Positions 21,361-29,795 of a stretch of DNA of 54,197 nucleotides are shown here, piece after piece; the stretch's first letter is position 1, and every line of letters begins with the position of its first letter. Made by a program: the position numbers and the translations under genes. Location: positions 6,515,001 through 6,569,197 of the forward strand of contig NZ_CP090978.1 in the NCBI RefSeq assembly GCF_021513275.1, given 5' to 3'. The stretch is from Paenibacillus hexagrammi (GTDB taxonomy: Bacteria > Bacillota > Bacilli > Paenibacillales > NBRC-103111). The notes under the pieces were generated by a model that made no database searches, was not told where the DNA came from, and saw only the letters and a program-made list of their open reading frames with translations.

Positions 21361-21397
21361 GGCTTTTTTCAATGTCTACTAAATGGGGTCTTGACCA

Positions 21398-21640
21398 AAG
21401 GACGGAGTAAGCCGTTTATCTCATATGATAGTAGTACAGGTTTAATTTAACGGAAGGCAGTCGATACTGGTTGATACTTCACGCCCGTAAAATAGGCAGA
21501 AAGAGTAGAGCTCGCGAGACTTCTTCCTTGACACGTTATTACAGGTTGTGATAAAGTATTTCAGGTAGCCCTAAATGTCGCTTTCTTTCTGATGCGCAAA
21601 AAGGGCTGTACTCAGAAAGTGTCTGTAGGAGGTGTACATC
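21398..21640 (+). promoter_or_regulatory. rpmG leader and promoter region after IS copy 1
   Basis: The right arm of the interrupted hairpin lies at 21401-21419. A promoter for rpmG-secE-nusG is visible: TTGACA (21528-21533), 16 bp, then GATAAA (21550-21555) with an upstream TG (21547-21548). The IS right end places an outward TTGACC at 21391-21396, but the sequence 17 bp beyond (GTTTAT) is a poor -10 box, so an IS-driven hybrid promoter is doubtful. No gene lies in this interval. Confidence 0.7.
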
Positions 21641-21790
21641 ATGCGGGTTATCATCACATTAGCGTGCACAAATTGCAAACAAAGAAACTATGCATCCACT
21701 AAAAATAAGCGCAACAATCCCGACCGTATTGAGTTGAAGAAATATTGCAGATTCTGCAATGGACATACTGCTCATCGCGAGACTAGGTAG
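21641..21790 (+). CDS. rpmG: 50S ribosomal protein L33 (zinc type)
   Basis: The 49-residue protein [12 protein letters not shown]...HTAHRETR is L33 of the C+ type, with two CxxC pairs (C9/C12, C36/C39) that bind zinc. AGGAGGTG lies 9 nt before the ATG. The place directly before secE is the conserved Firmicute location for this L33 gene. Zinc-free L33 paralogues usually exist elsewhere for zinc starvation; none is seen here. Confidence 0.95.
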   Translation: MRVIITLACTNCKQRNYASTKNKRNNPDRIELKKYCRFCNGHTAHRETR

Positions 21791-21809
21791 TTCCTTGGAG
21801 GTGTAGTTT

Positions 21810-22022
21810 GTGGCGTTCTTGGCTAGAATGAAACAAAGCTTCGGATCCACCTTTTCCTTCTTCACCGATAGTTGGTCAGAACTCAAGAAAGTCAAGTGGC
21901 CAAGCCGCAAAGAAATGACTACCTATACGCTTGTCGTACTTGGTACGGTAGCTTTTGTTGCCATTTATTTTTTTGTGATCGATCTTGGAATCACTGAGCT
22001 GCTGCGCCTTGTTTTTAAATAA
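21810..22022 (+). CDS. secE: Preprotein translocase subunit SecE
   Basis: SecE clamps the SecY channel in the membrane. The 70-residue short Gram-positive form has an amphipathic stretch with the conserved SWSELKKVKWPSRKEM, followed by one transmembrane helix (TLVVLGTVAFVAIYFFVI). Translation starts at GTG 21810, 8 nt after GGAGGTG. It lies between rpmG and nusG as in most Firmicutes. The partner SecY is encoded at 49055. Confidence 0.95.
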   Translation: MAFLARMKQSFGSTFSFFTDSWSELKKVKWPSRKEMTTYTLVVLGTVAFVAIYFFVIDLGITELLRLVFK

Positions 22023-22046
22023 ACAGGACTATAGGTGAATTCAAAC

Positions 22047-22580
22047 ATGGAAAAAAGATGGTACGTCGTACATACCTATTCCGGGTATGAGAACAAAGTG
22101 AAAGCCAATCTAGAGAAACGCGTTGAATCCATGGAAATGCAGGACAAGATCTTCCGCGTGCTTGTGCCGATGGAAGAGGAACTGGTGAACAAAGACGGGA
22201 AAAAGAAAACCGTCATGCGTAAAGTTTACCCGGGATATGTGCTTGTTGAAATGATTCAAACGGATGATTCCTGGTATGTTGTTCGCAATACGCCTGGAGT
22301 TACTGGGTTCGTAGGTTCTACGGGATCCGGCTCTAAACCGACTGCTCTGCTTCCTGAGGAAGTGGAAGCCATCCTGAAGCACATGGGCATGGAAGAACCG
22401 AAGCCGAAGATCGACTTCGAACTGAAAGAAACCGTGCGCGTCAAGGTGGGGCCTTTTGCAAATTTTGTTGGCTCGGTTGAAGAAATTGTTGCGGACAAAG
22501 GCAAGCTCAAGGTTCACGTCAATATGTTTGGTAGAGAAACCCCTCTTGAGTTGGATTTCAACCAAGTGGAGAAGCTATAA
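22047..22580 (+). CDS. nusG: Transcription termination/antitermination factor NusG
   Basis: NusG binds the RNA polymerase clamp and affects pausing and coupling. The 177-residue protein has the NGN domain (WYVVHTYSGYENKVKANLEKR..., about 1-110) and a C-terminal KOW domain (VGPFANFVGSVEEI, about 125-177). A GTG at 22035 could extend it by four residues. ATG 22047 gives the same start and length as B. subtilis NusG and has AGGTG at suitable spacing. It precedes the L1-site leader of rplK. Confidence 0.96.
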   Translation: MEKRWYVVHTYSGYENKVKANLEKRVESMEMQDKIFRVLVPMEEELVNKDGKKKTVMRKVYPGYVLVEMIQTDDSWYVVRNTPGVTGFVGSTGSGSKPTALLPEEVEAILKHMGMEEPKPKIDFELKETVRVKVGPFANFVGSVEEIVADKGKLKVHVNMFGRETPLELDFNQVEKL

Positions 22581-22632
22581 AACGAGACAACCTAGGGTTT
22601 CTACCAGGTCTATTCCTCGGGATAGACCTTCG

Positions 22633-22669
22633 TTAGTGGGAGGGTATTTTGCCCGTCTAACCACACTAA
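22633..22669 (+). promoter_or_regulatory. Ribosomal protein L1 binding site, rplK leader
   Basis: GTGGGAGGG and GCCC...TAACCAC form the internal-loop hairpin seen in L1 autoregulatory sites, mimicking the L1 site on 23S rRNA. It ends about 8 nt before the AGGAGG of rplK, so L1 binding would block translation. A separate hairpin (AGGTCTAT paired with ATAGACCT, 22606-22629) lies just before it. Confidence 0.75.
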
Positions 22670-22687
22670 GTGCAAGGAGGTGTCAAC

Positions 22688-23113
22688 ATGGCAAAAAAGG
22701 TTATTAAAATGGTAAAGCTTCAAGTTCCAGCTGGTAAAGCTAATCCGGCTCCGCCAATCGGTCCGGCTCTTGGTCAAGCAGGTGTGAACATCATGGCTTT
22801 CTGTAAAGAGTTTAACGCTCGTACTGCTGATCAAGCTGGTTTGATCATTCCAGTTGAAATCACAGTATTCGAAGATCGTTCCTTTACATTTATCACAAAA
22901 ACGCCTCCGGCTGCAGTTCTTCTTCGCGTAGTTGCTGGTATCGAAAAAGGATCCGGTGAACCAAACAAAAAGAAAGTTGCAACTGTAAAGCGTGCGAAAG
23001 TTCGCGAAATCGCTGAGCAAAAAATGCCAGACCTTAACGCTGCATCCGTAGAGGCTGCAATGCGCATGGTCGAAGGTACTGCTCGCAGCATGGGTATCGT
23101 CATCGAAGACTAA
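22688..23113 (+). CDS. rplK: 50S ribosomal protein L11
   Basis: L11 forms the GTPase-associated centre with 23S rRNA and takes part in stringent signalling through RelA. The 141-residue protein has the N-terminal [21 protein letters not shown] block (proline-rich, thiopeptide site) and a C-terminal rRNA-binding domain ([12 protein letters not shown] end). The frame extends up to 22670, but AGGAGGTG fits ATG 22688 and gives the family start [12 protein letters not shown]. It is preceded by an L1-type hairpin. Confidence 0.97.
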   Translation: MAKKVIKMVKLQVPAGKANPAPPIGPALGQAGVNIMAFCKEFNARTADQAGLIIPVEITVFEDRSFTFITKTPPAAVLLRVVAGIEKGSGEPNKKKVATVKRAKVREIAEQKMPDLNAASVEAAMRMVEGTARSMGIVIED

Positions 23114-23178
23114 TTCCATTAAGGAATGTGTGTTCTAATGTGTTCCGTCTTATTCACTTGTGGATTTGTACGGAATGC

Positions 23179-23209
23179 TCGGTGGGAGGATTATCCGCTA
23201 ATACCACTA
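23179..23209 (+). promoter_or_regulatory. Second L1 binding-site-like hairpin, rplK-rplA intergenic
   Basis: GGTGGGAGGATTATCC...TAATACCAC repeats the L1 site pattern (GTGG/CCAC outer stem, GG/CC inner stem, purine-rich GAGG side) immediately before the GGGAGG of rplA. Together with the site before rplK it suggests L1 can act on each gene separately. Confidence 0.65.
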
Positions 23210-23222
23210 GGGAGGATTTAAA

Positions 23223-23915
23223 ATGCCAAAACACGGTAAAAAATACCGCGAAGTAGCTCAGTTGATTAATGCTGAGGCTGCATACGAACCGGCAGAAGCG
23301 ATTGAGCTTGTAAAAAAGACAGCTCCTGCTAAATTTGATGAAACTGTTGATATCGCAGTTCGCCTGGGTGTAGACCCAAGGAAACAAGACCAAGCCGTTC
23401 GTGGCGTCGTTGTACTGCCGCACGGAACTGGTAAAACAAAGCGTGTTCTCGTTTTTGCAAAAGGCGAAAAGGCGAAAGAAGCAGAAGCAGCTGGCGCGGA
23501 TTTTGTCGGCGACCAAGACATGATCAATAAAATCCAACAAGGTTGGTTTGAATTTGATGTTTGCGTAGCTACTCCAGATATGATGAGCGAAGTTGGTAAA
23601 CTGGGTCGTATCCTCGGGGGTAAAGGTTTGATGCCGAACCCGAAAGCGGGTACAGTTACTTTCGACGTATCGAAAGCTGTTCAGGAGATTAAAGCTGGTA
23701 AAATCGAATACCGCCTTGACAAACAAGGACAAATTCACGCTCCGCTCGGTAAAGTATCCTTCGATGCTGATAAGTTGGCTGAAAACTTTAAGGCATTGGT
23801 TGATGCCCTTGTAAGAGCGAAACCTGCGGCTGCTAAAGGTGTATACCTGAAAAACATCGCAATTTCCTCCACTATGGGACCAAGTGTACGTGTAAATGTG
23901 CAATCCTTCAGATAA
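23223..23915 (+). CDS. rplA: 50S ribosomal protein L1
   Basis: L1 binds the mobile stalk near the E site and represses its own mRNA. The 230-residue protein has the two-domain L1 pattern, with [29 protein letters not shown] split across domain II and the C-terminal [19 protein letters not shown] precedes the ATG. The gene follows rplK at 109 bp, in which an L1-type hairpin lies. Length is as usual. Confidence 0.97.
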   Translation: MPKHGKKYREVAQLINAEAAYEPAEAIELVKKTAPAKFDETVDIAVRLGVDPRKQDQAVRGVVVLPHGTGKTKRVLVFAKGEKAKEAEAAGADFVGDQDMINKIQQGWFEFDVCVATPDMMSEVGKLGRILGGKGLMPNPKAGTVTFDVSKAVQEIKAGKIEYRLDKQGQIHAPLGKVSFDADKLAENFKALVDALVRAKPAAAKGVYLKNIAISSTMGPSVRVNVQSFR

Positions 23916-23929
23916 GAAAAAGCTGTCAG

Positions 23930-24118
23930 TTGACTTCTGTCGCTGACCGTGATAATCTATCTAAGGTCTTAAAAGTGAATAGTAAACCGTAGACAGTAGG
24001 TGCCCATAGGGCTTAATTTCCTACCGAGGTGTTATGATAAATCGAACGATTTCTTTGTACATCAGAGAATAGCGATCACATCATGCCTTCGTAGATTCTA
24101 CGAAGGCATTTCTTGTTT
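23930..24118 (+). promoter_or_regulatory. L10(L12)4 autoregulatory leader with attenuator, before rplJ
   Basis: The sequence AGACAGTAGGTGCCCATAGGGC...CCTACCGAGG (about 23991-24030) has the features of the bacterial L10 leader: GTAGG/CCTAC stem with inner GCCC-ATA-GGGC. It is followed by a terminator-like hairpin ATGCCTTCGTAG/CTACGAAGGCAT and a T-rich tail (24083-24118). A possible promoter, TTGACT (23930-23935) with GATAAT (23951-23956), has a short 15-bp spacer. This accounts for the 271-bp gap. Confidence 0.8.
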
Positions 24119-24186
24119 TAATAAGAAATGATGGCCTGCTGTTTGCGGAAGCGTAAGATACAAATGCTTAAGAAGTGAGGTGTACT

Positions 24187-24695
24187 ATGGCAAACGCGAA
24201 AATTCTTGCAGAGAAAGAACAAGCTGTCGCTGACGTAACCGAGAAGCTGAAAGCTAGCTCCTGCACAATCGTAACAGATTACCGCGGTTTGAACGTAGCT
24301 CAAGTAACTCAGTTGCGTAAATCCCTGCGTGAAGCTGGAATCGAATTTACGGTTCTCAAGAATACATTAGCACGTCGTGCTACTGCAAACGCTGAGCTGA
24401 GCGAATTGGATGAGTTCCTTACTGGACCTACTGCCATTGCTTTCAGCAAAGACGATGTAGTCACTCCTGCTAAAATCTTGACTGAATTCGCTAAGAAGAA
24501 TGATAAATTGAACGTAAAAGCTGGCGTTGTAGAAGGTCGCGTCGTTGGTTACGATCAAATTAAAGCTCTTGCGGACCTGCCTTCCAAAGAAGGTTTGCTC
24601 TCCATGTTGCTTAGCGTTCTTCAAGCTCCTGTTCGCAACTTTGCTCTTGCTGTTAAAGCAGTTGCAGAGAAAAAGAAGCTGAAGGTCAAGCTTAA
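24187..24695 (+). CDS. rplJ: 50S ribosomal protein L10 (reading frame broken near its end)
   Basis: L10 anchors L7/L12 dimers in the ribosomal stalk. Residues 1 to about 162 follow the family ([21 protein letters not shown] ... [19 protein letters not shown]). ATG 24187 follows GAGGTG. As given, the frame runs to 24741 with an alien tail ([15 protein letters not shown]...). Adding one G in AAAAAG near 24675 restores the expected end, AEKKEAEGQA, with a stop at 24693-24695. The given sequence therefore most likely lacks one base, and the true protein is about 169 residues. The L10 leader lies upstream and rplL follows. Confidence 0.9.
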
Positions 24696-24743
24696 TCAAG
24701 TTTTACAACCACTAAATTTAATGATGATAATGGAGGTTTAACC

Positions 24744-25106
24744 ATGAGTAACGCACAAATCTTGGAAGCCATCAAAGGCATGACTATTTTGGAACTGAAC
24801 GATCTGGTTAAAGCAATCGAAGAAGAATTTGGCGTAACTGCAGCAGCTCCAGTAGCTGTAGTAGCAGGCGGAGCAGCAGCAGTTGAAGAAGCTCAAACTG
24901 AGTTTGACGTAATCTTGACTAACGCTGGTGCATCCAAAATCAACGTAATTAAAGTTGTTCGTGAAATCACTGGTCTAGGTTTGAAAGAAGCAAAAGACCT
25001 GGTAGACGGCGCTCCTAAACCAATCAAAGAAAAAGTTGGTCAAGAAGAAGCAGAAGCTGTCAAAGCAAAACTTACAGAAGCTGGCGCTACTGTAGAAGTG
25101 AAGTAA
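24744..25106 (+). CDS. rplL: 50S ribosomal protein L7/L12
   Basis: L12 dimers form the flexible stalk that recruits GTPase factors. The 120-residue protein has the N-terminal dimerisation helix pair ([28 protein letters not shown]), an alanine/valine-rich hinge ([17 protein letters not shown]) and the globular C-terminal domain ([25 protein letters not shown]). GGAGG precedes the ATG. A strong terminator follows, closing the rplJL unit. Confidence 0.97.
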   Translation: MSNAQILEAIKGMTILELNDLVKAIEEEFGVTAAAPVAVVAGGAAAVEEAQTEFDVILTNAGASKINVIKVVREITGLGLKEAKDLVDGAPKPIKEKVGQEEAEAVKAKLTEAGATVEVK

Positions 25107-25120
25107 TTGATCGACAAACC

Positions 25121-25154
25121 AACCTCTTGAAGTTAGACTTCAAGAGGTTTTTTT
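25121..25154 (+). terminator. Intrinsic terminator after rplL
   Basis: AACCTCTTGAAGT pairs perfectly with ACTTCAAGAGGTT around a 3-nt loop and is followed by a run of T. Confidence 0.93.
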
Positions 25155-25222
25155 GGTAAAAGGAAAGCCGGTCAAATGGCTTGAGTGGTTTTCCTTTTGG
25201 TGAAAAAAGGAGGGGGTCAAAC

Positions 25223-25821
25223 ATGTCGGAGCATTATTATACCAAACAGCCTTCCACACGGCATGACGTTCAAACCATTCGTGAAACCCTGCGCGGGAGG
25301 ACCTTTACGTTTCAAACGGATGCGGGTGTTTTTTCGAAGAATAGTGTCGATTACGGAAGTAAGCATCTCATTGAGATGATGGACATTCAAACCAACGATA
25401 GAGTACTTGATGTTGGATGTGGGTATGGACCGATCGGATTAACAGCGGCAAGCTTGTGCCCTGAGGGGCATGTCGTTATGGTGGATATCAATGAAAGAGC
25501 TATTGAATTAGCAAAGCAAAATGCGGCTGCTAACGATATTCGCAATGTGACAATTGTGCAGAGTGATTTGTTGGAAAAAGTCAAACACGGTCGGTTTACT
25601 GTTATATTGACGAATCCTCCAATTCGAGCTGGAAAAGAAGTAGTGCATCGAATTTTTATGGAAGCATATGAATGCTTGGATCCAGGGGGGCACTTTGGGT
25701 GGTTATTCAAAAAAAGCAAGGGGCTCCCTCTGCAATGGCTAAGCTGGAATCCATCTATGCAGAAGTGACTGAGGTCTCTAAGGATAAAGGATATCGAATT
25801 CTTAAGGCGATAAAGCTTTAA
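25223..25821 (+). CDS. RsmC-like class I methyltransferase (YbxB family), frame broken
   Basis: A SAM-dependent methyltransferase related to 16S rRNA m2G enzymes, at the same site as B. subtilis YbxB (between rplL and rpoB). Visible are VLDVGCGYGPIG (motif I), DINERA, and the catalytic NPPIRAGK. ATG 25223 follows GGAGGGGG. The given frame stops at 25768 with an unrelated tail. Adding one G to the six-G run near 25690 gives PGGALWVVIQKKQGAPSA and a normal C-terminus ending in KAIKL at 25821 (about 199 residues). Target rRNA position is not known from the sequence. Confidence 0.88.
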
Positions 25822-26184
25822 TTCCTATTATCGTCGTCAAATCGTGGGAATTTGTTTGACTTGACAAATCTGATGTGGTATTATAAAGAAATGTCAGTAT
25901 TAAGATGGGACACATGTCTTTAGTTAACAAAAATGTCAAGTATTTTTTCTTCCAGTTATGAATAAAATTTTAATCTATAACGTATATTGTTGGAATTTTA
26001 GGCAACTCTAACAGGATGAGAAGAAATATGTGGAAAAGTCTTTATGAACAACAGAGAAAAACCTCCATCCATACAGTCGCTTAATTCGGACGGGCTCCAG
26101 ATTGGAGACGTCCTGAGTGTACGTCGGTAGAAGGTTTTCTTCTTTCTTTTTATTTATTGAGTAGACTTGAGGGGTGAATGAAAG
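25822..26184 (+). promoter_or_regulatory. rpoB promoter region and structured leader
   Basis: This 363-bp gap has no gene. A promoter is likely: TTGACT (25856-25861), 17 bp, TATTAT (25879-25884), overlapped by TTGACA/TATAAA with 15 bp. The leader holds a strong hairpin GGACG-gg-CTCCA-GAT-TGGAG-a-CGTCC (26088-26113). It is enclosed by AGAAAAACCT (26055-26064) and AGGTTTTCT (26132-26140), after which the sequence is U-rich. The shape suggests an attenuator or protein-binding leader controlling rpoBC. Confidence 0.6.
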
Positions 26185-29100
26185 TTGGCGGGACATCTTG
26201 TTCAATTTGGACGACGTAAACGCAGGACTTATGCACGGATTAATGAGGTGCTGGGCATTCCGAACCTGATCGAAATCCAGCAAAAATCGTATGAGTGGTT
26301 TTTGGAAGAGGGACTTAGAGAGATGTTTCAGGATATCTCCCCTATTCAGGATTTCACAGGGAACCTGGTGCTAGAATTTATCGATTATAGCTTAGGAGAG
26401 CCTAAGTATTCAGTCGATGAATCCAAAGAACGTGACGTGACTTATGCGGCGCCGCTGCGGGTTAAAGTCCGTTTGATTAACAAGGAAACCGGAGAGGTCA
26501 AAGAGCAAGAAGTGTTCATGGGGGATTTCCCTATTATGACCGAAACGGGAACTTTTATTATCAATGGCGCGGAGCGTGTTATCGTCTCCCAGCTCGTTCG
26601 TTCTCCCAGTGTCTATTATAGCACGAAAGTGGATAAAAACGGCAAAAAAACTTACACAGCAACGGTTATTCCGAATCGTGGAGCATGGCTAGAGCTAGAA
26701 ACAGATGCGAAGGATATCATTTACGTTCGTATCGACCGTACTCGTAAGATTCCGGTGACGGTTCTTCTGAGAGCTTTAGGTTTTGGTACAGATGCTGAAA
26801 TCATGGATCTTTTGGGCGACGATGAATATATTCGCAATACGCTCGACAAAGATAACACGGATTCCACGGAAAAAGCATTGATTGAGATTTATGAGCGACT
26901 TCGTCCGGGTGAACCACCTACTTTGGATAACGCTAGAAGCTTGCTCGTGGCGCGATTCTTTGATCCGAAGCGCTATGACCTTGCGAACGTAGGTCGTTAC
27001 AAAATCAATAAAAAGCTTCATATTAAGAATAGATTGTTTAATCAGCGTCTGGCTGAAACATTGGTGGATCCTGAAACAGGCGAAATCATTTGTGAAGCAG
27101 GACAATTGCTGGATCGCCGTACGTTGGATGAAATTCTTCCTCATATTGAAAATGGTGTGGGTAATAAAGAGTTTTCTATTCCTAATGGTGTGACAGAAGA
27201 GGATAACATTCCTGTTCAGTGCATCAACGTATACTCACCAATTGAAGACGGCAAGATTGTAAAAGTTATTTCTAACGGTCAGATTGATAAGGCTGTTAAG
27301 AATATTACACCTGCCGATATTATTTCATCTATTAACTACTTCATTAACTTATTGCACGGTATCGGCAATACGGATGATATCGATCACTTGGGTAACCGTC
27401 GTCTTCGTTCTGTTGGCGAGTTGCTGCAAAACCAATTCCGTATCGGTCTGTCCCGTATGGAACGTGTTGTTCGTGAACGGATGTCGATTCAGGATGCGAA
27501 TGTCATTACACCGCAAGCCTTGATCAATATTCGTCCGGTTATCGCGTCGATTAAAGAGTTTTTCGGAAGCTCCCAGCTTTCTCAATTTATGGACCAAACG
27601 AACCCTCTTGCAGAGCTTACGCATAAGCGACGTTTGTCTGCGCTGGGACCCGGCGGTTTGACGAGAGAACGCGCGGGGATGGAAGTTCGAGACGTGCATC
27701 ACTCCCACTATGGTCGTATGTGTCCAATTGAGACTCCGGAGGGACCGAACATTGGTTTGATCAACTCCTTGTCTACATTTGCCCGCATTAACGAATATGG
27801 GTTTATTGAAGCACCGTATCGTTGGGTAGATCCCAAGTCAAGTACAGTAACAGAACAAATCGTTTACATGACTGCGGATGAAGAGGATAACTATGTTATC
27901 GCTCAGGCGAACGCTGAATTGACAGAGGATGGCAAGTTCGTAGAAGAATCAATTATCGTTCGTTATAAAGACGATAACTTGACTCTTCCAGTTGAGCGTG
28001 TCGACTACATGGACGTTTCGCCAAAACAAGTAGTTTCTGTTGCAACAGCTTTGATCCCGTTCTTAGAAAATGACGACTCCAACCGTGCCCTCATGGGATC
28101 GAACATGCAGCGTCAAGCCGTTCCTCTTCTGATTCCGAAAGCTCCTCTGGTTGGTACTGGTATGGAGCATAAGGTTGCCAAGGACTCGGGAGTATGTATT
28201 GTGTCCAAATTTGATGGAATTATTGAAAAGGCTGCTGCGAATGAAATTTGGCTTCGCCGTCAAGAAATGGTGGATGGTAAGTTAGTCAGCGGCAATATCG
28301 TGAAATATAAGCTTCATAAATTCATGCGTTCAAACCAAGGTACTTGTATCAACCAACGTCCAATTGTGAAAAAAGGTCAAATCGTCAAGGTGGGAGACAT
28401 CCTTGCAGATGGCCCTTCCACAGAGCAAGGCGAATTGGCGCTTGGACGTAACGTAGTCGTTGCCTTCATGACTTGGGAAGGTTACAACTATGAGGATGCG
28501 ATCTTGCTAAGCCAAAAGCTTGTTAAAGAAGATGTGTATACATCTATTCATATTGAGGAATATGAGTCTGAAGCCCGTGATACGAAGCTGGGTCCTGAAG
28601 AAATCACTCGCGATATTCCGAACGTCGGGGAAGATGCTCTAAAAAATCTTGATGAACGCGGAATCATTCGGGTCGGTGCAGAAATCGGCGCAGGAGATAT
28701 TCTGGTCGGTAAAGTAACGCCGAAAGGTGTGACGGAGCTGACAGCCGAAGAAAGATTGCTGCATGCGATTTTCGGGGAAAAAGCTCGTGAAGTTCGTGAT
28801 ACGTCACTTCGCGTACCTCACGGTACAGACGGTATCGTCGTAGATGTTAAAGTGTTTACACGTGAGAACGGTGATGAACTGCCTCCTGGTGTTAATCAAC
28901 TCGTTCGCGTCTATATCGCCCAAAAACGGAAAATATCCGAGGGGGATAAAATGGCGGGACGTCACGGTAACAAAGGGGTTGTGGCGCGGATTCTGCCTGA
29001 GGAAGATATGCCGTTCCTACCGGACGGTACACCGGTTGAAGTTGTACTGAACCCTCTGGGGGTACCATCGCGGATGAACATCGGTCAGGTGCTGGAGGTC

Positions 29101-29721
29101 CATTTGGGCTTTGCCTCCAAACTACTTGGTATTCATGCGGCGACGCCGGTATTTGACGGAGCGCGTGAGTATGACGTGTTCGATACCATGGAAGAAGCTG
29201 GTATGCAGCGTAACGGTAAAACCATCTTGTACGATGGACGTACAGGAGAGCCGTTTGAACGCGAAGTAACTGTGGGTGTCATGTATATGATCAAACTAGC
29301 ACACATGGTTGACGATAAAATCCATGCCCGTTCTACAGGCCCATACTCTCTTGTTACACAGCAGCCATTGGGTGGTAAAGCTCAATTCGGCGGACAACGT
29401 TTCGGGGAGATGGAGGTTTGGGCGCTTGAAGCATACGGTGCTGCCTATACACTTCAAGAAATCCTTACAGTTAAGTCAGATGACGTGGTTGGTCGTGTGA
29501 AAACATATGAATCCATCGTCAAAGGCGAAAATGTTCCTGAACCAGGTGTTCCAGAGTCGTTCAAAGTTTTGATCAAAGAGCTTCAAAGCTTAGGTATGGA
29601 TGTTAAGATTCTGTCGGGCAATGAAGAAGAGATCGAGATGAAGGAAATGGACGATGATGATGAAGTCACTAGCGATAAATTAAACCTGAATTTAGAAGGC
29701 ACCGAATTAGGAGTCGAATAA
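26185..29721 (+). CDS. rpoB: DNA-directed RNA polymerase beta subunit
   Basis: RpoB forms half of the catalytic cleft. The 1178-residue protein is complete and ends in an acidic tail (EMDDDDEV). The rifampicin cluster (about 464-487, [20 protein letters not shown]) has the sensitive-type residues D470, H480 and S485. Later blocks, including [12 protein letters not shown] and the C-terminal [16 protein letters not shown] clamp anchor, are normal. The start codon is TTG, 9-10 nt after GAGGGG, as often for Bacillales rpoB. rpoC follows 72 nt downstream. Confidence 0.98.
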   Translation: MAGHLVQFGRRKRRTYARINEVLGIPNLIEIQQKSYEWFLEEGLREMFQDISPIQDFTGNLVLEFIDYSLGEPKYSVDESKERDVTYAAPLRVKVRLINKETGEVKEQEVFMGDFPIMTETGTFIINGAERVIVSQLVRSPSVYYSTKVDKNGKKTYTATVIPNRGAWLELETDAKDIIYVRIDRTRKIPVTVLLRALGFGTDAEIMDLLGDDEYIRNTLDKDNTDSTEKALIEIYERLRPGEPPTLDNARSLLVARFFDPKRYDLANVGRYKINKKLHIKNRLFNQRLAETLVDPETGEIICEAGQLLDRRTLDEILPHIENGVGNKEFSIPNGVTEEDNIPVQCINVYSPIEDGKIVKVISNGQIDKAVKNITPADIISSINYFINLLHGIGNTDDIDHLGNRRLRSVGELLQNQFRIGLSRMERVVRERMSIQDANVITPQALINIRPVIASIKEFFGSSQLSQFMDQTNPLAELTHKRRLSALGPGGLTRERAGMEVRDVHHSHYGRMCPIETPEGPNIGLINSLSTFARINEYGFIEAPYRWVDPKSSTVTEQIVYMTADEEDNYVIAQANAELTEDGKFVEESIIVRYKDDNLTLPVERVDYMDVSPKQVVSVATALIPFLENDDSNRALMGSNMQRQAVPLLIPKAPLVGTGMEHKVAKDSGVCIVSKFDGIIEKAAANEIWLRRQEMVDGKLVSGNIVKYKLHKFMRSNQGTCINQRPIVKKGQIVKVGDILADGPSTEQGELALGRNVVVAFMTWEGYNYEDAILLSQKLVKEDVYTSIHIEEYESEARDTKLGPEEITRDIPNVGEDALKNLDERGIIRVGAEIGAGDILVGKVTPKGVTELTAEERLLHAIFGEKAREVRDTSLRVPHGTDGIVVDVKVFTRENGDELPPGVNQLVRVYIAQKRKISEGDKMAGRHGNKGVVARILPEEDMPFLPDGTPVEVVLNPLGVPSRMNIGQVLEVHLGFASKLLGIHAATPVFDGAREYDVFDTMEEAGMQRNGKTILYDGRTGEPFEREVTVGVMYMIKLAHMVDDKIHARSTGPYSLVTQQPLGGKAQFGGQRFGEMEVWALEAYGAAYTLQEILTVKSDDVVGRVKTYESIVKGENVPEPGVPESFKVLIKELQSLGMDVKILSGNEEEIEMKEMDDDDEVTSDKLNLNLEGTELGVE

Positions 29722-29795
29722 CGGTTTAGCACAATAGATCCAGCATCATTCACTGCAAAGTAAGGTTTAAATTCTTAAAGGAGGGTTGCTCCTTG

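Larger units (their letters stand above)
20124..21397 (+). mobile_element. IS3-family insertion sequence, copy 1
   Basis: This 1274-bp element has orfA and orfB joined by a -1 slippery site, imperfect terminal inverted repeats (about 19 of 28 positions match in copy 2, one fewer here) and a 3-bp target duplication AAG (20121-20123 and 21398-21400). The left end reads TTGAGTG here, against TGGAGTG in copy 2. The transposase has D145, D205, E241 in the OrfB frame. Both reading frames encode exactly the same proteins as copy 2 at 38299-39571; copy 1 is one base longer in a T run near the right end. The element is intergenic, between sigH and rpmG, and appears intact and possibly active. IS150-like subgroup is likely but was not checked. 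Confidence 0.95.

Noticed and set aside
21391..21419. Hybrid outward promoter from IS copy 1 driving rpmG
   Set aside because: TTGACC is present but the sequence at the right distance (GTTTAT) is a poor -10 box; a better native promoter lies at 21528-21555.
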